Shown: positions 1 to 17,259, numbered from the stretch's first letter. The stretch: 64,000 nt of DNA from Ornithinimicrobium tianjinense (GCF_014636495.1 NZ_BMEM01000001.1:1566471-1630470), one strand, 5' to 3'. Numbers and translations: made by a program. The notes: generated by a model from the letters alone, not told the origin.

Positions 1-650
1 GCGGCCGCGACCTCGTCACCGACGAGGTCGGCCACGGTGGCTCGGACGGCGGAGCAGACCTCCTGAGCATCCTCCGGCGTGGCCACTTCACCGGTGCCGA
101 TGGCCCAGACGGGCTCGTAGGCGACGACGATCTTGGCCACCTGCTCGGCCTGGAGGCCCTCGAGAGCCGCCCGCAGCTGCCCGGTCACGTGCGGGACGTG
201 CTCGCCGGCCTGACGGACCTCCAGCGCCTCGCCCACGCAGAGGATCGGGGTGAGGCCGTGCCGCAGAGCCGCGCGCACCTTCGCGGCCACGAGGTCGTCG
301 CCCTCGGCGTGGTACTCACGCCGCTCCGAGTGACCGACGACGACGTAGCTGCACCCCAGCTTGGCGAGGAAGGCGCCGGAGATCTCTCCGGTGTAGGCAC
401 CCTCGTCGTGCTGGGACAGGTCCTGCGCGCCGTAGCCCAGCTCGAGCTTGTCGCCCTGCACCAGCGTCTGCACCGACCGCAGGTCGGTGAACGGGGGAAG
501 CACGACGACCTCGACCTTGGCGTGGTCGTGGCGAGCGTCCTTGAGGGTCCAGTCCAGCTTCTGCACGAGGTGCGTGGCCTGCAGGTGGTCCAGGTTCATC
601 TTCCAGTTGCCCGCCATCAGGGGCGTGCGCGTGGTCGTGGTGGCCGCCAT
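1..650 (-). CDS. tpiA: Triosephosphate isomerase, 3' end cut by window edge
   Basis: This enzyme interconverts dihydroxyacetone phosphate and glyceraldehyde 3-phosphate in glycolysis and gluconeogenesis in the cytoplasm. The reading frame is open from the ATG at 650 to the left edge and gives 216 residues of a TIM barrel that is usually about 250-260 long, so roughly 40 C-terminal residues lie outside. The catalytic set is visible: Lys17 in AGNWKMN, His107 in VGHSERR and Glu179 in [11 protein letters not shown]. The ATG overlaps the pgk stop by one base (TGATG), so translation is probably coupled. It closes a gap-pgk-tpiA glycolytic operon. Identification is firm; only completeness is unknown. 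Confidence 0.97.
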   Translation of the reverse strand, partial: MAATTTTRTPLMAGNWKMNLDHLQATHLVQKLDWTLKDARHDHAKVEVVVLPPFTDLRSVQTLVQGDKLELGYGAQDLSQHDEGAYTGEISGAFLAKLGCSYVVVGHSERREYHAEGDDLVAAKVRAALRHGLTPILCVGEALEVRQAGEHVPHVTGQLRAALEGLQAEQVAKIVVAYEPVWAIGTGEVATPEDAQEVCSAVRATVADLVGDEVAA

Positions 651-1861
651 CAGTCCTCCAGCACCGTCAGGCCGGGCAGCTCCTTGCCCTCGAGGTACTC
701 AAGGCTCGCCCCACCACCGGTGGAGATGTGCCCGAAGTCCTCGTCGGCGTGCCCGAACTCACGCACGGCAGCGGCGCTGTCCCCGCCGCCCACGACCGTC
801 ATGGCACCGTCCTTCGTCCGCTCGACGAGCACCTGGGCGACCGCCTTCGTGCCGCTCGCGAACGGGGCCATCTCGAAGGCGCCCATCGGACCGTTCCAGA
901 AGATCGTCCGCGCGTCGGCCAGCTTCTCGGCGAAGAGCTTCTCCGACTCCGGGCCGATGTCCAGACCCATCATGTCGGCCGGTATGCCGTCCGCCGGCAC
1001 GATCTCGTGCGCCGCGTCGGCCGAGAACGCGTCCGCGACGACGATGTCGGTGGGTAGGACGATCTCGACCCCGCGCTCGGCGGCGGTCTCCAGGTAACCA
1101 CGCACGGTGTCGACCTGGTCCTCCTCCAGCAGGCTCTTGCCCACCTCATGGCCCTGGGCCTTGAGGAAGGTGAAGACCATCCCGCCGCCGACGAGCAGAC
1201 GGTCGGCCACCGCGATGAGGGACTCGATGACGCCCAGCTTGTCGCTGACCTTGGCGCCGCCCAGGACCACGGCGTACGGGCGCTGCGGGTCCTCCCGCAG
1301 CTGGCGCATCACCTCGACCTCGGAGCGGACCAGGCCGCCGGCCGCGTGCGGGAGGAGACGCGCGACGTCATACACCGAGGCCTGCGCGCGGTGCACCACG
1401 CCGAAGCCGTCGGAGACGAAGGCGTCCGCCAGACCGGCGAGCTGGCCGGCGAACTCCGCCCGCTCCTCGTCGGTCTTGGCCGTCTCCCCCGCGTTGAAGC
1501 GGAGGTTCTCCAGCAGGACGACGTCGCCGTCCGACATGGCCTGCACGGCGGCGGTCGCCTTCTCACCCACGGTCTCCTCGACGAAGGTGACCGGACGCCC
1601 GAGCAGCTCGGCGAGCCGCTCGGCCACCGGGGCCAGGGAGTACTTAGCCTCCGGCGCGCCCTTGGGACGGCCCAGGTGGGCGGTGACGACCACCCGGGCG
1701 CCGGCCTCGGCCAGCTGGCTGATCGTCGGCACCGAGGCCTTCACCCGACCGTCGTCGGTGATCGTGGTGCCGTCGAGCGGCACGTTGAGGTCGCTGCGGA
1801 CGAGGACGGTCCGGCCGGCCAGGCCGCCCAGCTCCTCGCTCAGCTGCTCGATGGTCCGCAT
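650..1861 (-). CDS. pgk: Phosphoglycerate kinase
   Basis: This is the cytoplasmic kinase that transfers phosphate from 1,3-bisphosphoglycerate to ADP. The protein is 403 residues, normal for bacterial Pgk. The N-terminal substrate domain shows [11 protein letters not shown], followed by AHLGRPKG; the C-terminal nucleotide domain shows the [12 protein letters not shown] segment and the terminal [14 protein letters not shown] region. The ATG at 1861 lies 5 bases after the gap stop, and the open frame upstream of it is only the shadow of gap. It sits between gap and tpiA with almost no spacing, so the three are one transcription unit. Confidence 0.98.
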   Translation of the reverse strand: MRTIEQLSEELGGLAGRTVLVRSDLNVPLDGTTITDDGRVKASVPTISQLAEAGARVVVTAHLGRPKGAPEAKYSLAPVAERLAELLGRPVTFVEETVGEKATAAVQAMSDGDVVLLENLRFNAGETAKTDEERAEFAGQLAGLADAFVSDGFGVVHRAQASVYDVARLLPHAAGGLVRSEVEVMRQLREDPQRPYAVVLGGAKVSDKLGVIESLIAVADRLLVGGGMVFTFLKAQGHEVGKSLLEEDQVDTVRGYLETAAERGVEIVLPTDIVVADAFSADAAHEIVPADGIPADMMGLDIGPESEKLFAEKLADARTIFWNGPMGAFEMAPFASGTKAVAQVLVERTKDGAMTVVGGGDSAAAVREFGHADEDFGHISTGGGASLEYLEGKELPGLTVLED

Positions 1862-1866
1862 ACCGG

Positions 1867-3989
<2,123 letters not shown>

Positions 3990-4090
3990 AGCCGTCATCC
4001 TCCTGGTTCTCGTCCCCGACGGTGTGCTTCCGTCCGTGCCTGCAGGCCGAAGGCTACCGTCACCGGTCCGCCCGGCGTGACCTGCGGCGC

Positions 4091-5050
4091 TCACGGCTGC
4101 TCCCCCACGATCACGTCACGGTAGGCCGCAGCGAGCCGCAGCGGGTCGTGCACCCCGCGCTGACGCATCTTGCCCACCGGCGTGACGGTGAGGGTGCCAC
4201 CGACCTGCTGCACCGCGGCGCGCAGCGCTGCCCGCTCGCTCTCGCTGCGGGCCACCTGCGGGTCGGCGATCACGTGGTCGAAGGTGAGGTCGGGCGCGTG
4301 CGCCGCGATGGCGGCGACGTGCTCGGCGACGGTGTAGCCGTAGGCCTCTTCGTCGTTGAGGCTCACGTTGAGCGTCAGCACCCGGACCGCCGGGGTGTCC
4401 CGCAGCGCCTGGACGAGGTCGGGCACGAGCAGGTGCGGCATCACGGAGGTGAACCACGAGCCGGGCCCGAGCACGACGACGTCCGCCAGCTTGATCGACT
4501 CGAGGGCCTCGGGGGTCGCCGGTGGCGACTCCGGGAGCAGCCTGATCGCCTCCACCTTGCCCGGGTGCACAGCGACCTGGGACTGCCCGCGGACCATGAC
4601 CCGCTGCTCACCGTCCGGACCCGGCACCAGGACCGTCGCCTCGATGTCCAGGGGGATGAGCGACATGGGCAGCACCCGGCCGCGGGCGTTGAGAAGGCGA
4701 CCGACGAGGTCCAGCCCGCGCACCTGCTGCTGCGGGAGGATGTCCCACAGCGCGGTGATGAGCAGGTTGCCGAGCGCGTGGCCGCTGAGCTCGCCGTCCC
4801 CGCGGAAGCGGTGCTGCAGGACCGCCGACCACTGGTGGCCCCATGCGGTGTCCTCGCACAACGCGGCCAGCGCCATCCTCAGATCACCGGGCGGCAGGAT
4901 GTCGAACTCCTCGCGCAGCCGGCCGCTCGAGCCGCCGTCGTCGGCCACCGTGACGATGGCGGTGATGTCGTCCGAGATGTGGCGCAGTGCCTGGAGGGAG
5001 GCCGACAGGCCGTGCCCGCCCCCCATCGCGACGATGCGTGAGCGGCTCAC
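4091..5050 (-). CDS. yvcK: YvcK/CofD-like protein (UPF0052)
   Basis: This belongs to the YvcK (gluconeogenesis factor, CuvA) family, which binds UDP-sugars and affects carbon flux and cell-wall synthesis in Bacillus and mycobacteria. The 319-residue protein begins with the diagnostic glycine-rich loop [13 protein letters not shown] and then [15 protein letters not shown], both part of the nucleotide-sugar site. Length is typical. GTG at 5050 overlaps the rapZ stop by 4 bases (GTGA), so the two are translationally coupled. The rapZ-yvcK-whiA order is the usual one in Gram-positives. Its exact role here is inferred from the family only. Confidence 0.95.
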   Translation of the reverse strand: MSRSRIVAMGGGHGLSASLQALRHISDDITAIVTVADDGGSSGRLREEFDILPPGDLRMALAALCEDTAWGHQWSAVLQHRFRGDGELSGHALGNLLITALWDILPQQQVRGLDLVGRLLNARGRVLPMSLIPLDIEATVLVPGPDGEQRVMVRGQSQVAVHPGKVEAIRLLPESPPATPEALESIKLADVVVLGPGSWFTSVMPHLLVPDLVQALRDTPAVRVLTLNVSLNDEEAYGYTVAEHVAAIAAHAPDLTFDHVIADPQVARSESERAALRAAVQQVGGTLTVTPVGKMRQRGVHDPLRLAAAYRDVIVGEQP

Positions 5051-5976
5051 TCCCGCCCCAGGTCCCGGTGGAAGGTGGTCATCCGCAGCCCGCGCTCCTC
5101 CAGGTCGCCCAGGCGCAGCGCGAGCTCCTCGGCGGTCGCGACCGAGCGGTGCTTGCCGCCCGTGCAGCCGACCGCGACCGTGACGTAGCGCCGCCCCTCG
5201 AGGAGGTAGCCCTCGACGGCGGTGCGCAGCATCTGCTCCGCGTGGGCGATGAAGCTCTTGGCCAGGTCCTGGCCGAGGACGAAGTCGCGGACCTGTGCGT
5301 CCTTGCCTGTGTAGGGGCGCAGCTCCGGGACCCAGTAGGGGTTGGGCAGGAAGCGCAGGTCGAGGACGATGTCCGCGTCCAGGGGAATGCCGTACTTGAA
5401 GCCGAAGGACATGACCGCGAGCCGCAGGCGGTGAGCGCTGTCGGAGCTGAGGATCGAGTCGATCCGGGCCGTCAGCTGGTGGACGTTGTAGCTGGAGGTG
5501 TCGAGCACCAGATCGGCGTTGGAGCGAAGCCCCGCCAACATCCGGCGCTCCCTGTGGATGCCGTCCAGCAGAAGCCCCTCGCCCTGGAGCGGGTGCGGAC
5601 GCCGGACGGCGTCGAAGCGGCGCACCAGGGACTCGTCCGAGGCGTCGACGAAGATCACGCGAGGTCGCCAGCCACGCGCGGTCAGCACCTCCAGGGTGTG
5701 GGACAGCTCGGTGGTGAAGTCGCGGCTGCGCACGTCGACGATGGCGGCGACCTTCTGCCGCTGCGCGTCGTCGGCCGTCACGTCCATCAGCTGGACGATC
5801 ATCGAGGGCGGCAGGTTGTCCACGACATACCAGCCGCGGTCCTCGAGCACGTCGCCCGCGGTCGTCCGACCGGCGCCCGACATCCCGGTGAGGATCACGA
5901 CGTCGCTGCGGCGCACCGGCTCAGCCGACAGGTGGTCGGCAGGTTCCCCGGCCTCGGGTGAGTGCTCTGACGTCAC
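5047..5976 (-). CDS. rapZ: RNase adapter / nucleotide-binding protein RapZ (YvcJ)
   Basis: This is a P-loop ATP/GTP-binding protein. In E. coli RapZ guides RNase E to a small RNA controlling glucosamine-6-phosphate synthase; in Gram-positives the role is less clear. Visible are Walker A GMSGAGRTT, the VVDNLPP segment, and the C-terminal CTGGKHRSVA motif typical of the family. The start is uncertain: GTG at 5976 (309 aa) has GGAG 9 bases upstream, while GTG at 6018 (323 aa) has no good site; both add a non-conserved acidic tail before VRRSDVVILTG. It follows uvrC and overlaps yvcK by 4 bases. Confidence 0.93.
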   Translation of the reverse strand: MTSEHSPEAGEPADHLSAEPVRRSDVVILTGMSGAGRTTAGDVLEDRGWYVVDNLPPSMIVQLMDVTADDAQRQKVAAIVDVRSRDFTTELSHTLEVLTARGWRPRVIFVDASDESLVRRFDAVRRPHPLQGEGLLLDGIHRERRMLAGLRSNADLVLDTSSYNVHQLTARIDSILSSDSAHRLRLAVMSFGFKYGIPLDADIVLDLRFLPNPYWVPELRPYTGKDAQVRDFVLGQDLAKSFIAHAEQMLRTAVEGYLLEGRRYVTVAVGCTGGKHRSVATAEELALRLGDLEERGLRMTTFHRDLGRE

Positions 5977-6046
5977 GGTCTGCGGCTCCGTCCTGGTCGG
6001 TGCGGGCGGCCCGCGCACCGGCTGTGCGCGTCCACGGTGTGGCAGG

Positions 6047-7960
6047 TCAGTCGAGCACCTCGCCCGTGCTCAGGTTAACGGCCGGCGCCTGGTCCGCGCC
6101 CTGCAGCCGGGCCACGACCGCCGTCGCGACCGCGGGCCCGATGCCGGGCACCTCGACGAGCTCGTCCGCAGTCGCGCCCCGGAGCGCCTTGACCGACCCG
6201 AACCGCGCGAGCAGCGCCTGCTGCCGCGCGGGGCCCAGGCCGGGTATGCCGTCCAGCTGGCTGACCGTCATCGACCGGGACCGGCGTTGGCGGTGGAAGG
6301 TGTTGGCGAAGCGGTGCGCCTCGTCACGGACGCGCTGCAGGAGGTAGAGGCTCTCGCTCGTGCGAGGCAGGACGACCGGGAACTCCTGACCGGGGAGCCA
6401 CACCTCCTCCAGGCGCTTGGCGAGCCCGATGACGGTCACGTCGCTCACCCCGACCTCCAGGAGCGCGGTCTGCGCGGCGTTGACCTGCGGCAGGCCACCG
6501 TCCACGACCACCAGGTTGGGCGGGTAGCGGAACTTCTGGCTGGTCGGGTCCTCCTCCTGCTCCTGGCCTGAGGACTGCACCAGGTGCCGGAAGCGACGGC
6601 TCAGCACCTCGTGCATGGCGGCGGTGTCGTCAGCGGTGCCCTGCCGGACGATGAACCGGCGGTACTCGGACTTGCGCGGCAGGCCGTCCTCGAAGACGAC
6701 CATCGAGCCGACCATGTCGCTGCCCTGGACGTGGCTGATGTCGAAGGACTCGATCCGCAGGGGTGCGTCCTCGAGCTCCAGGACGTCCTGCAGCTCCTGG
6801 AGCGCCTGGGAGCGCAGGGTGAGGTCGCCGGACCGGGCCACCTTGTGACGCGCGAGGGCCTGCTGGGCGTTGCGGGCGACGGTCTCCATGAGGGTGCGCT
6901 TGTCCCCGCGCTGCGGGACCCGGACCCGGACGCGGGCGCCCCGCAGGCCGGTCAGCCACTCCTCGAGGTCGGTGACCTCGGGCGGCTCGACCGGGACCAG
7001 CACCTCGCGCGGCACGTCCTCGCCCCGCTCGCCGCCGTAGACCTGCTGGAGCAGGTGCTCCACGATGGACCCCAGGTCCTCCGCCCCCTTTTCGCTGACC
7101 CAGCCGCGCTGACCGCGGATGCGACCCCCGCGCACGTGGAAGACCTGCACCGCGACCTCGAGCTCGTCGTCGGCGAGAGCGTAGACGTCGGCGTCGGTGG
7201 TGTCCGACAGCACCACGGCCGAGCGCTCCAGCGCCCGCCGCAAGGCCCCCACGTCGTCGCGCAACCGCGCCGCGGTCTCGAAGTCCAGCTCGTCCGAGGC
7301 GGCCCGCATCCGCCCCTCGAGCTCGCGCACGAAGCGCGCGGTGTCGCCGGCCATGAAGTCGCAGAAGTCCTCCGCGATCTCCCGGTGCTCCTCGGCCGAG
7401 ACCCGCCCCACACAGGGTGCCGAGCACTTGTCGATGTAGCCGAGCAGACAAGGGCGTCCCGCCTGTGCGGCCCGACGGAAGACGCCCTTGGAGCAGGTGC
7501 GCAGCGGAAAGACCCGCAGGAGCGTGTCCAGGGTCTCCCGGATGGCCCAGGCATGGGTGTACGGCCCGAAGTAGCGCGTTCCCGGGCGCTTGGCCCCGCG
7601 CATCACCTGTGCGCGCGGGAACTCCTCCCCCATCGTCACGGCCAGGTAGGGGTAGGACTTGTCGTCGCGGTACTTGACGTTGAACCGCGGGTCGAACTCC
7701 TTGATCCAGGAGTACTCGAGCTGCAGGGCCTCGACCTCGTTGCGCACCACCGTCCACTCGACGCTGGCCCCGGTCGTGACCATCTGGCGCGTGCGAGGGT
7801 GCAGCGCCGACACGTCCTGGAAGTAGGAGGACAGGCGAGAGCGCAGGGACCGGGCCTTGCCCACGTAGATGACGCGACCGTGCAGGTCGCGGAAGCGGTA
7901 GACGCCCGGGTCGGTGGGGATCTCGCCCGGTCGCGGCCGGTAGCTGGCGGGGTCGGCCAC
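6047..7960 (-). CDS. uvrC: Excinuclease ABC subunit C
   Basis: UvrC makes the dual incisions around UvrB-bound DNA lesions. The 637-residue protein shows, in order, the GIY-YIG nuclease (PGVYRF ... VIYVGKA, about residues 18-35), the UVR motif that contacts UvrB ([14 protein letters not shown]), the RNase H-like nuclease ([10 protein letters not shown]) and a double helix-hairpin-helix at the C-terminus ([10 protein letters not shown] and VPGIGPAVA). The GTG at 7960 lies 8 bases after the uvrA stop. With uvrA upstream and uvrB at 20-22 kb, the whole nucleotide excision set is in the window. Confidence 0.98.
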   Translation of the reverse strand: MADPASYRPRPGEIPTDPGVYRFRDLHGRVIYVGKARSLRSRLSSYFQDVSALHPRTRQMVTTGASVEWTVVRNEVEALQLEYSWIKEFDPRFNVKYRDDKSYPYLAVTMGEEFPRAQVMRGAKRPGTRYFGPYTHAWAIRETLDTLLRVFPLRTCSKGVFRRAAQAGRPCLLGYIDKCSAPCVGRVSAEEHREIAEDFCDFMAGDTARFVRELEGRMRAASDELDFETAARLRDDVGALRRALERSAVVLSDTTDADVYALADDELEVAVQVFHVRGGRIRGQRGWVSEKGAEDLGSIVEHLLQQVYGGERGEDVPREVLVPVEPPEVTDLEEWLTGLRGARVRVRVPQRGDKRTLMETVARNAQQALARHKVARSGDLTLRSQALQELQDVLELEDAPLRIESFDISHVQGSDMVGSMVVFEDGLPRKSEYRRFIVRQGTADDTAAMHEVLSRRFRHLVQSSGQEQEEDPTSQKFRYPPNLVVVDGGLPQVNAAQTALLEVGVSDVTVIGLAKRLEEVWLPGQEFPVVLPRTSESLYLLQRVRDEAHRFANTFHRQRRSRSMTVSQLDGIPGLGPARQQALLARFGSVKALRGATADELVEVPGIGPAVATAVVARLQGADQAPAVNLSTGEVLD

Positions 7961-7968
7961 GGCCCTGC

Positions 7969-10941
<2,973 letters not shown>

Positions 10942-10948
10942 GGACACC

Positions 10949-10954
10949 ACTGTA
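10949..10954 (-). promoter_or_regulatory. Leaderless -10 box for uvrA
   Basis: TACAGT (TAnnnT) is followed by 7 bases and GTG 10941 on the minus strand. There is no Shine-Dalgarno sequence, so transcription probably begins at or next to the start codon. Confidence 0.5.
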
Positions 10955-10992
10955 GGTGCCCCCACCGACACACCCCAGAGGTCATGTCTATA

Positions 10993-11006
10993 CATACGGG
11001 CGTTCG
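10993..11006 (-). promoter_or_regulatory. Possible degenerate LexA (SOS) box
   Basis: The plus strand reads CATAC, four bases, GTTCG. This matches 8 of 10 fixed positions of the Gram-positive SOS core CGAACnnnnGTTCG. It lies about 52 bases upstream of the proposed uvrA start, where a repressor would act. One half-site is poor, so the call is tentative. Confidence 0.3.
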
Positions 11007-11110
11007 CATAGGTATGCTTCGGCCCACTTCCTACGCGTTGGGTCACCGTAGCCCCGGCGTGCCCACGCCGGGCGCCCGCCGGGACGCCCCTGTCAAGATC
11101 GGTGGTCGCG

Positions 11111-14100
11111 ATGCCCACATCCCCCACCCGTTTCCAGCCTGTCAGCCCACGGGCCCCCGAGGGTCTGTACGACGGGGCGCACGAGCACGACAACTGCGGC
11201 GTGGCCTTCGTGGCCACGCTCGACGGCGTCGCCTCCCACACCATCGTGGCCCAGGCGCTCACCGCGCTGCACAACCTGGACCACCGCGGCGCCGTCGGCG
11301 CCGAGGAGAACACCGGCGACGGCGCGGGCATCCTGACCCAGATCCCCGACGCCTTCCTGCGGGCCGTCCTGCCCTTCGACCTGCCGGCCCCTGGGAACTA
11401 CGCGGTCGGCATCATCTTCCTGCCGGCCGAGGGCACCGAGGAGGTCGCAGCGCGGATCGAGCAGATCGTCGCCGACAGCGGTCTGGCCCTGCTCGGCTGG
11501 CGTGACGTGCCCGTCGTGAGCGACATGATCGGCCCGACGGCCCTGTCCGTCATGCCGGTGATGCGCCAGCTCGTCGTCGCTGCGGGCGGCCCCTCGCAGG
11601 GCGAGACGGGCCTGGACCTGGAGCGCCGGGTGTGGCTGTGCCGCAAGCGGATCGAGCGGAGCACCGCGGCATACCCGGTCAGCCTGTCCACGCGGACCAT
11701 CACCTACAAGGGCATGCTGACGACCGACCAGCTCCCGGCGTGCTTCCCCGACCTGCTGGACGAGCGCTACGCCAGCGCCCTCGCGGTCGTGCACTCCCGC
11801 TTCTCGACCAACACCTTCCCGTCCTGGCCGCTCGCGCACCCCTACCGGATGGTGGCCCACAACGGCGAGATCAACACGGTCAAGGGCAACCGCAACTGGA
11901 TGAACGCCCGGCAGTCCCGGCTCGCCAGCGACGCCTTCCCCGGCGACCTGGCGGACGCGCTCCCCATCTGCACGCCGGACGCCAGCGACTCCGCGACGTT
12001 CGACGAGGTCCTCGAGCTCCTCCACCTCGGCGGCCGCTCGCTGCCGCACGCCGTGCTGATGATGATCCCGGAGGCCTGGGAGAACAACGCCGACCTGGAC
12101 CCGCGCGTCCGCTCGTTCTACGAGTACCACTCGATGGTCATGGAGCCCTGGGACGGGCCCGCCAACCTGGTGTTCACCGACGGGACGCTCGTGGGCTCGG
12201 TCCTGGACCGCAACGGCCTGCGGCCCTCGCGCTACTGGGTCACCGACGACGGGCTGGTCGTCCTCGGATCGGAGTCCGGTCTGCTGCCGATCCCGGAGGA
12301 GAAGGTCGTCCGCAAGGGCCGCGTGAAGCCGGGGCGGATGTTCCTCGTCGACCTCGCCCGCGGTGAGATCGTCGACGACGAGCAGCTCAAGCGCGACCTC
12401 GCCGCACGTCAGCCCTACCAGGAGTGGCTCGACGCCAACCTCGTGCGGCTGGAGCAGCTGCCCGAGCAGGTCCACGTCCGGCACACCCACGCCTCCGTCA
12501 CGCGCCGGCAGCAGATCTTCGGCTACACCGAGGAGGAGACGAGGGTGATCCTCGCCCCGATGGCCCAGAGCGGCACCGAGCCGATCGGCGCCATGGGCAC
12601 CGACACGCCCATCGCGGCGATCTCGGACCGGCCCCGGCTGCTCTTCGACTACTTCGTCGAGGCGTTCGCGCAGGTGACGAACCCGCCGCTGGACGCGATC
12701 CGCGAGGAGATCGTCACCTCCCTGACGGGATCGTCCGGCCCCGAGCCCAACCTGCTCGACGAGACGCCCGCCCACGCACGTCAGGTCGTCCTCGACTTCC
12801 CGGTCATCGACAACGACCAGCTGGCCAAGCTGCGTCGCCTCACCGTCGAGGGCCATGCCGACCTCGGCGCCGTGGTCGTGCGCGGCCTGTACCGCGTGGA
12901 CCAGGGCGCGGCCGCGCTGGAGGCCCGGCTGGAGGAGATCTGCGCCGAGGTGGACGCGGCCGTGGAGCAGGGCGCGTTCTTCGTCGTCCTCTCCGACCGG
13001 CACGCCGACCGCGAGCTCGCACCGATCCCCTCGCTGCTGCTGACCAGCGCCGTCCACCACCACCTCGTGCGCAACAACACCCGCACACGGGTGGGTCTGC
13101 TGGTCGAGGCCGGAGACGTGCGGGAGGTGCACCACGTCGCGACCCTCGTCGCCTACGGGGCCGCCGCGGTCAACCCGTACCTGGCGATGGAGACGGTGGA
13201 GAACCTCTGCTCCTCGGGGCAAGAGCTCGACGGTCTCGACCCCGACGTCGCCATCAAGCACCTGATCAAGGCGCTGGGCAAGGGGGTGCTGAAGGTCATG
13301 TCCAAGATGGGCATCTCGACCATCGCCTCCTACCGCGGCGCCCAGACGTTCGAGGCGGTCGGGCTGTCACGTGAGCTGGTCGACCGCTGGTTCACCGGCA
13401 CGACGAGCCAGATCGACGGCGTGGGACTGGACGTGCTCGCCGAGGAGGTCGCCCGACGCCACAGCGTGGCCTACCCGATGTCCGGCATCTCGCCCTACCA
13501 CCGGCGGCTGGAGATCGGCGGCGAGTACCAGTGGCGCCGCGAAGGGCCGCCCCACCTGTTCAGCCCCGAGGCGGTCTTCCGGCTGCAGCACTCCACGCGG
13601 GAGCAGCGTTACGACGTCTTCCAGCAGTACACCCAGCTGGTCGACGACCAGTCGGAGCGGCTGATGACGCTGCGCGGGCTGTTCACGCTCCGCCCGGACC
13701 GGGAGCCCGTGGACATCGACGAGGTCGAGCCGGTCGAGGAGATCGTCAAGCGGTTCGCCACCGGCGCGATGAGCTACGGCTCGATCTCCCAGGAGGCCCA
13801 CGAGACGCTGGCGATCGCGATGAACCGCCTGGGCGGCAAGTCGAACACCGGCGAGGGCGGCGAGGACGTGGAACGGCTGCTCGACCGCGAGCGCCGCTCG
13901 GCCATCAAGCAGGTCGCCTCCGGACGTTTCGGGGTCACCTCGGCCTACCTCACGCACGCCGACGACATCCAGATCAAGATGGCGCAGGGCGCCAAGCCGG
14001 GCGAGGGAGGACAGCTCCCGCCCGGCAAGGTCTACCCCTGGGTGGCGCGGACCCGGCACTCGACACCGGGCGTCGGGCTCATCTCCCCGCCCCCGCACCA

Positions 14101-15679
14101 CGACATCTACTCGATCGAGGACCTCAAGCAGCTGATCCACGACCTCAAGAACGCCAACCCCCGCGCCCGCATCCACGTCAAGCTGGTCAGCCAGGTGGGT
14201 GTCGGCACGGTCGCCGCGGGTGTGGCGAAGGCCAAGTCGGACGTCGTCCTCATCTCCGGTCACGACGGCGGGACGGGCGCCAGCCCGCTCACCTCGCTCA
14301 AGCACGCCGGCACCCCCTGGGAGCTGGGCCTGGCCGAGGCGCAGCAGACGCTGCTCGTCAACGGCCTGCGCGATCGCATCGTGGTCCAGTGCGACGGCCA
14401 GCTCAAGACCGGTCGCGACGTCCTCATCGCAGCCCTGCTCGGTGCCGAGGAGTTCGGGTTCGCCACCGCTCCGCTGGTCGTCTCGGGCTGCGTGATGATG
14501 CGCGTGTGCCACCTCGACACCTGCCCGGTGGGCGTGGCCACGCAGAACCCCGAGCTGCGCGAGCGGTTCACCGGGAAGGCGGAGTACGTCGTCACCTTCT
14601 TCGAGTATGTCGCGCAGCAGGTCCGCGAGCTGCTCGCCTCCCTGGGCTACCGCTCCCTCGAGGAGGTCGTCGGAAGGGCCGACCTCATCGACACCGGCGC
14701 GGCCGTCGACCACTGGAAGGCGCAGGGCCTGGACCTCGCTCCCCTCCTGCACATGCCCGAGGTCCCCGAAGGGGGCGCGCGACGGCATACGGTCGACCAG
14801 GACCACGGGCTGGACCTGGCGCTGGACAACGCCCTCATCGAGGTGGCGCAGCCGGCGCTGCGCGACGGCACCCCGGTGAGCGCGAGCTTCCCGGTGAGCA
14901 ACGTCAACCGCACGGTCGGCACCATGCTCGGCCACCACGTCACCCTGGCCGCCGGCCCGGACGGACTCCCCGACGGGACGATCGACCTCACTCTCACCGG
15001 TTCCGCCGGCCAGTCGCTCGGGGCCTTCCTCCCGGCCGGCATCACCCTGCGCCTCGTCGGGGACGCGAACGACTTCGTCGGCAAGGGTCTCTCCGGCGGA
15101 CGGGTGGTGGTCAGGCCGTCCGAGACGGCACCCTTCGTCGCCGCGGACCAGGTCATCGCCGGCAACGTCATCTGCTACGGCGCGACGTCCGGACAGGTCA
15201 ACCTCCGCGGCATCGTCGGTGAGCGGTTCTGCGTCCGCAACTCCGGGGCCACCGCTGTCGTGGAGGGGGTGGGCGACCACGCGCTGGAGTACATGACCGG
15301 CGGTCGGGCGCTGATCCTCGGCCCCACCGGGCGCAACATCGGCGCGGGCATGTCCGGCGGGACGGCCTACGTGCTGGACCTCGACCCCGCGCGGATGAAC
15401 CCGCTCGCGATGTCCAACGGCGACCTGCACCTCACCCCGCTGGCCGAGACCGACCACGTCGAGGAGGTGCGGGCCCTGCTGGCCGAGCACCTCCGGCTCA
15501 CCGGGAGCTCCGTCGCCGAGCAGCTGCTCGCCGACGAGGGCTGGGCCGGACGCATCACCGTCATCACCCCCCGTCAGTACGCCAGCGTCCTGCGGATCCG
15601 TCGCGAGATCGAGGAACGCGGCGAGGACCCGAACGGACCGCACGCCTGGCAGCTCATCCTGGAGGACTCCCGTGGCTGA
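11111..15679 (+). CDS. gltB: Glutamate synthase, large (alpha) subunit
   Basis: This is the large subunit of NADPH-GOGAT, which makes two glutamates from glutamine and 2-oxoglutarate. About 1522 residues contain the N-terminal Ntn amidotransferase with nucleophile Cys29 (HDNCGVAF) after a short propeptide, the FMN-binding synthase barrel ([25 protein letters not shown]), the 3Fe-4S cysteines (CHLDTCPVG) and the C-terminal beta-helix domain. ATG 11111 gives the expected propeptide; GTG 11102 is an in-frame alternative. The stop overlaps the start of gltD by 8 bases. It is divergent from uvrA. Confidence 0.97.
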   Translation: MPTSPTRFQPVSPRAPEGLYDGAHEHDNCGVAFVATLDGVASHTIVAQALTALHNLDHRGAVGAEENTGDGAGILTQIPDAFLRAVLPFDLPAPGNYAVGIIFLPAEGTEEVAARIEQIVADSGLALLGWRDVPVVSDMIGPTALSVMPVMRQLVVAAGGPSQGETGLDLERRVWLCRKRIERSTAAYPVSLSTRTITYKGMLTTDQLPACFPDLLDERYASALAVVHSRFSTNTFPSWPLAHPYRMVAHNGEINTVKGNRNWMNARQSRLASDAFPGDLADALPICTPDASDSATFDEVLELLHLGGRSLPHAVLMMIPEAWENNADLDPRVRSFYEYHSMVMEPWDGPANLVFTDGTLVGSVLDRNGLRPSRYWVTDDGLVVLGSESGLLPIPEEKVVRKGRVKPGRMFLVDLARGEIVDDEQLKRDLAARQPYQEWLDANLVRLEQLPEQVHVRHTHASVTRRQQIFGYTEEETRVILAPMAQSGTEPIGAMGTDTPIAAISDRPRLLFDYFVEAFAQVTNPPLDAIREEIVTSLTGSSGPEPNLLDETPAHARQVVLDFPVIDNDQLAKLRRLTVEGHADLGAVVVRGLYRVDQGAAALEARLEEICAEVDAAVEQGAFFVVLSDRHADRELAPIPSLLLTSAVHHHLVRNNTRTRVGLLVEAGDVREVHHVATLVAYGAAAVNPYLAMETVENLCSSGQELDGLDPDVAIKHLIKALGKGVLKVMSKMGISTIASYRGAQTFEAVGLSRELVDRWFTGTTSQIDGVGLDVLAEEVARRHSVAYPMSGISPYHRRLEIGGEYQWRREGPPHLFSPEAVFRLQHSTREQRYDVFQQYTQLVDDQSERLMTLRGLFTLRPDREPVDIDEVEPVEEIVKRFATGAMSYGSISQEAHETLAIAMNRLGGKSNTGEGGEDVERLLDRERRSAIKQVASGRFGVTSAYLTHADDIQIKMAQGAKPGEGGQLPPGKVYPWVARTRHSTPGVGLISPPPHHDIYSIEDLKQLIHDLKNANPRARIHVKLVSQVGVGTVAAGVAKAKSDVVLISGHDGGTGASPLTSLKHAGTPWELGLAEAQQTLLVNGLRDRIVVQCDGQLKTGRDVLIAALLGAEEFGFATAPLVVSGCVMMRVCHLDTCPVGVATQNPELRERFTGKAEYVVTFFEYVAQQVRELLASLGYRSLEEVVGRADLIDTGAAVDHWKAQGLDLAPLLHMPEVPEGGARRHTVDQDHGLDLALDNALIEVAQPALRDGTPVSASFPVSNVNRTVGTMLGHHVTLAAGPDGLPDGTIDLTLTGSAGQSLGAFLPAGITLRLVGDANDFVGKGLSGGRVVVRPSETAPFVAADQVIAGNVICYGATSGQVNLRGIVGERFCVRNSGATAVVEGVGDHALEYMTGGRALILGPTGRNIGAGMSGGTAYVLDLDPARMNPLAMSNGDLHLTPLAETDHVEEVRALLAEHLRLTGSSVAEQLLADEGWAGRITVITPRQYASVLRIRREIEERGEDPNGPHAWQLILEDSRG

Positions 15680-17129
15680 CCCGACCGGCTTCCTGACCCA
15701 CCGCGAGCGCGAGAACCGGCCCAGCCGTCCCGTGCCCGTGCGCATCCGCGACTGGAAGGAGGTGCACGGGGAGCAGGACACCAAGGTGCTGCAGCGCCAG
15801 GCCGGCCGCTGCATGGACTGCGGGATCCCGTTCTGCCACACCGGCTGCCCGCTGGGCAACCTCATCCCGGAGTGGAACGACCACACCCGTCGCGCCAACT
15901 TCGCCGACGCCATCGAGCGCCTGCACGCCACGAACAACTTCCCGGAGTTCACGGGGCGGCTGTGCCCGGCGCCGTGCGAGACGGCCTGCGTGCTGGGCAT
16001 CAACCAGCCGCCGGTGACGATCAAGCAGATCGAGGTCTCCATCATCGACCGCGCCTTCTCCAACGGGCGGGTCAAGCCCGAGGAGCCGGAGTGGCTCAGC
16101 GGACGCACCGTCGCCGTGATCGGCTCGGGACCTGCCGGGCTCGCGGCGGCCCAGCAGCTGGGGCGGGCCGGCCACACCGTGGTCGTCTACGAGCGGGACG
16201 ACGCCGTGGGCGGACTGCTGCGCTACGGCATACCCGAGTTCAAGATGGAGAAGGCGGTCCTCGACCGCCGCCTCGTCCAGCTGCGGGCCGAGGGCATCCG
16301 GTTCGTCACCGGGATGACGGTCGGCGGGGACGGCCCCGACGACCTTTCGCTGCAGGACCTGCGCGAGCGCTTCGACGCCGTGGTCCTGGCGACCGGCTCC
16401 ACCGTGCCCCGGATGCTCGACGTGCCCGGCGCGGACCTCGACGGGGTGCACGCCGCCATGGAGTTCCTCGTCCCGGCCAACCGGGAGGCGCTCGGGGCGG
16501 CCCGCGGGATCGACGCGGAGGGCAAGGACGTGGTCATCATCGGCGGCGGTGACACCGGCGCCGACTGCCTCGGCACCGCCCACCGCCACGGCGCTCGCAG
16601 CGTCACGCAGCTGGAGATCCTGCCCACCCCGCCGACCGAGCGGCCGAGCCACCAGCCCTGGCCGACCTACCCGATGCTGTACAAGGTCACGGAGGCCCAC
16701 GAGGAGGGCGGCGAGCGGACCTACGGCGTCTCCACCCTCGAGATCCTCGGCGAGGACGGGAAGGTGTCCGGGCTCCGGCTGGCCGACGCGCGACTGGTCG
16801 AGGGGCGGGTGCAGATCGTGGAGGGCACGGAGCGTGACGTCCCGGCCCAGCTCGTGCTTCTCGCGATGGGCTTCGTCGGCCCTGACGAGAGCGCCGCGCC
16901 CGCCACCGCGCTGCCGCGCACGGCCCGCAACACCTACGAGCGCGACGGCGACTTCGCCACCCCGCTCGAGGGAGTCTTCGCGGCCGGGGACTGCGGCCGC
17001 GGGCAGTCGCTGATCGTGTGGGCCATCGCCGAGGGCCGGGCCGCGGCTGCCGCGGTGGACCGCTACCTGACCGGCTCGACGACGCTGCCCGCCCCCATCC
17101 GGCCCACCGACCGACCCCTCACGGTCTGA
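15672..17129 (+). CDS. gltD: Glutamate synthase, small (beta) subunit
   Basis: The small subunit passes electrons from NADPH through FAD and iron-sulfur clusters to GltB. The 485-residue protein has N-terminal cluster cysteines ([14 protein letters not shown] and CPAPCETAC), an FAD-binding [10 protein letters not shown] loop and an NADPH loop [12 protein letters not shown] 15672 lies inside the end of gltB with GGAGGA about 6 bases upstream, so the two subunits are co-translated. A strong hairpin follows the stop, ending the gltBD unit. Confidence 0.98.
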   Translation: MADPTGFLTHRERENRPSRPVPVRIRDWKEVHGEQDTKVLQRQAGRCMDCGIPFCHTGCPLGNLIPEWNDHTRRANFADAIERLHATNNFPEFTGRLCPAPCETACVLGINQPPVTIKQIEVSIIDRAFSNGRVKPEEPEWLSGRTVAVIGSGPAGLAAAQQLGRAGHTVVVYERDDAVGGLLRYGIPEFKMEKAVLDRRLVQLRAEGIRFVTGMTVGGDGPDDLSLQDLRERFDAVVLATGSTVPRMLDVPGADLDGVHAAMEFLVPANREALGAARGIDAEGKDVVIIGGGDTGADCLGTAHRHGARSVTQLEILPTPPTERPSHQPWPTYPMLYKVTEAHEEGGERTYGVSTLEILGEDGKVSGLRLADARLVEGRVQIVEGTERDVPAQLVLLAMGFVGPDESAAPATALPRTARNTYERDGDFATPLEGVFAAGDCGRGQSLIVWAIAEGRAAAAAVDRYLTGSTTLPAPIRPTDRPLTV

Positions 17130-17136
17130 GAGCGCC

Positions 17137-17174
17137 GGCGCCGCCCTGGTGGGTCAGCCCACCAGGGCGGCGCC
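17137..17174 (+). terminator. Hairpin terminator after gltD
   Basis: A perfect 17-bp inverted repeat (17137-17153 with 17158-17174) encloses the loop TCAG, starting 8 bases after the gltD stop. No U tract follows, as is common in high-GC actinobacteria. Confidence 0.75.
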
Positions 17175-17247
17175 GATCTCGTCGCGGCCGCGCGGAGGAT
17201 GCCGGCGCTGCCCCTGTCCTGAGTGCGAGGCGGGTGCCGGGCCTCCG

Positions 17248-17253
17248 TAGACT
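17248..17253 (+). promoter_or_regulatory. Leaderless -10 box for the MBL-fold gene
   Basis: TAGACT lies 6 bases before ATG 17260 and no ribosome-binding site is present, so the transcript is probably leaderless. Confidence 0.5.
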
Positions 17254-17259
17254 CGCGGC

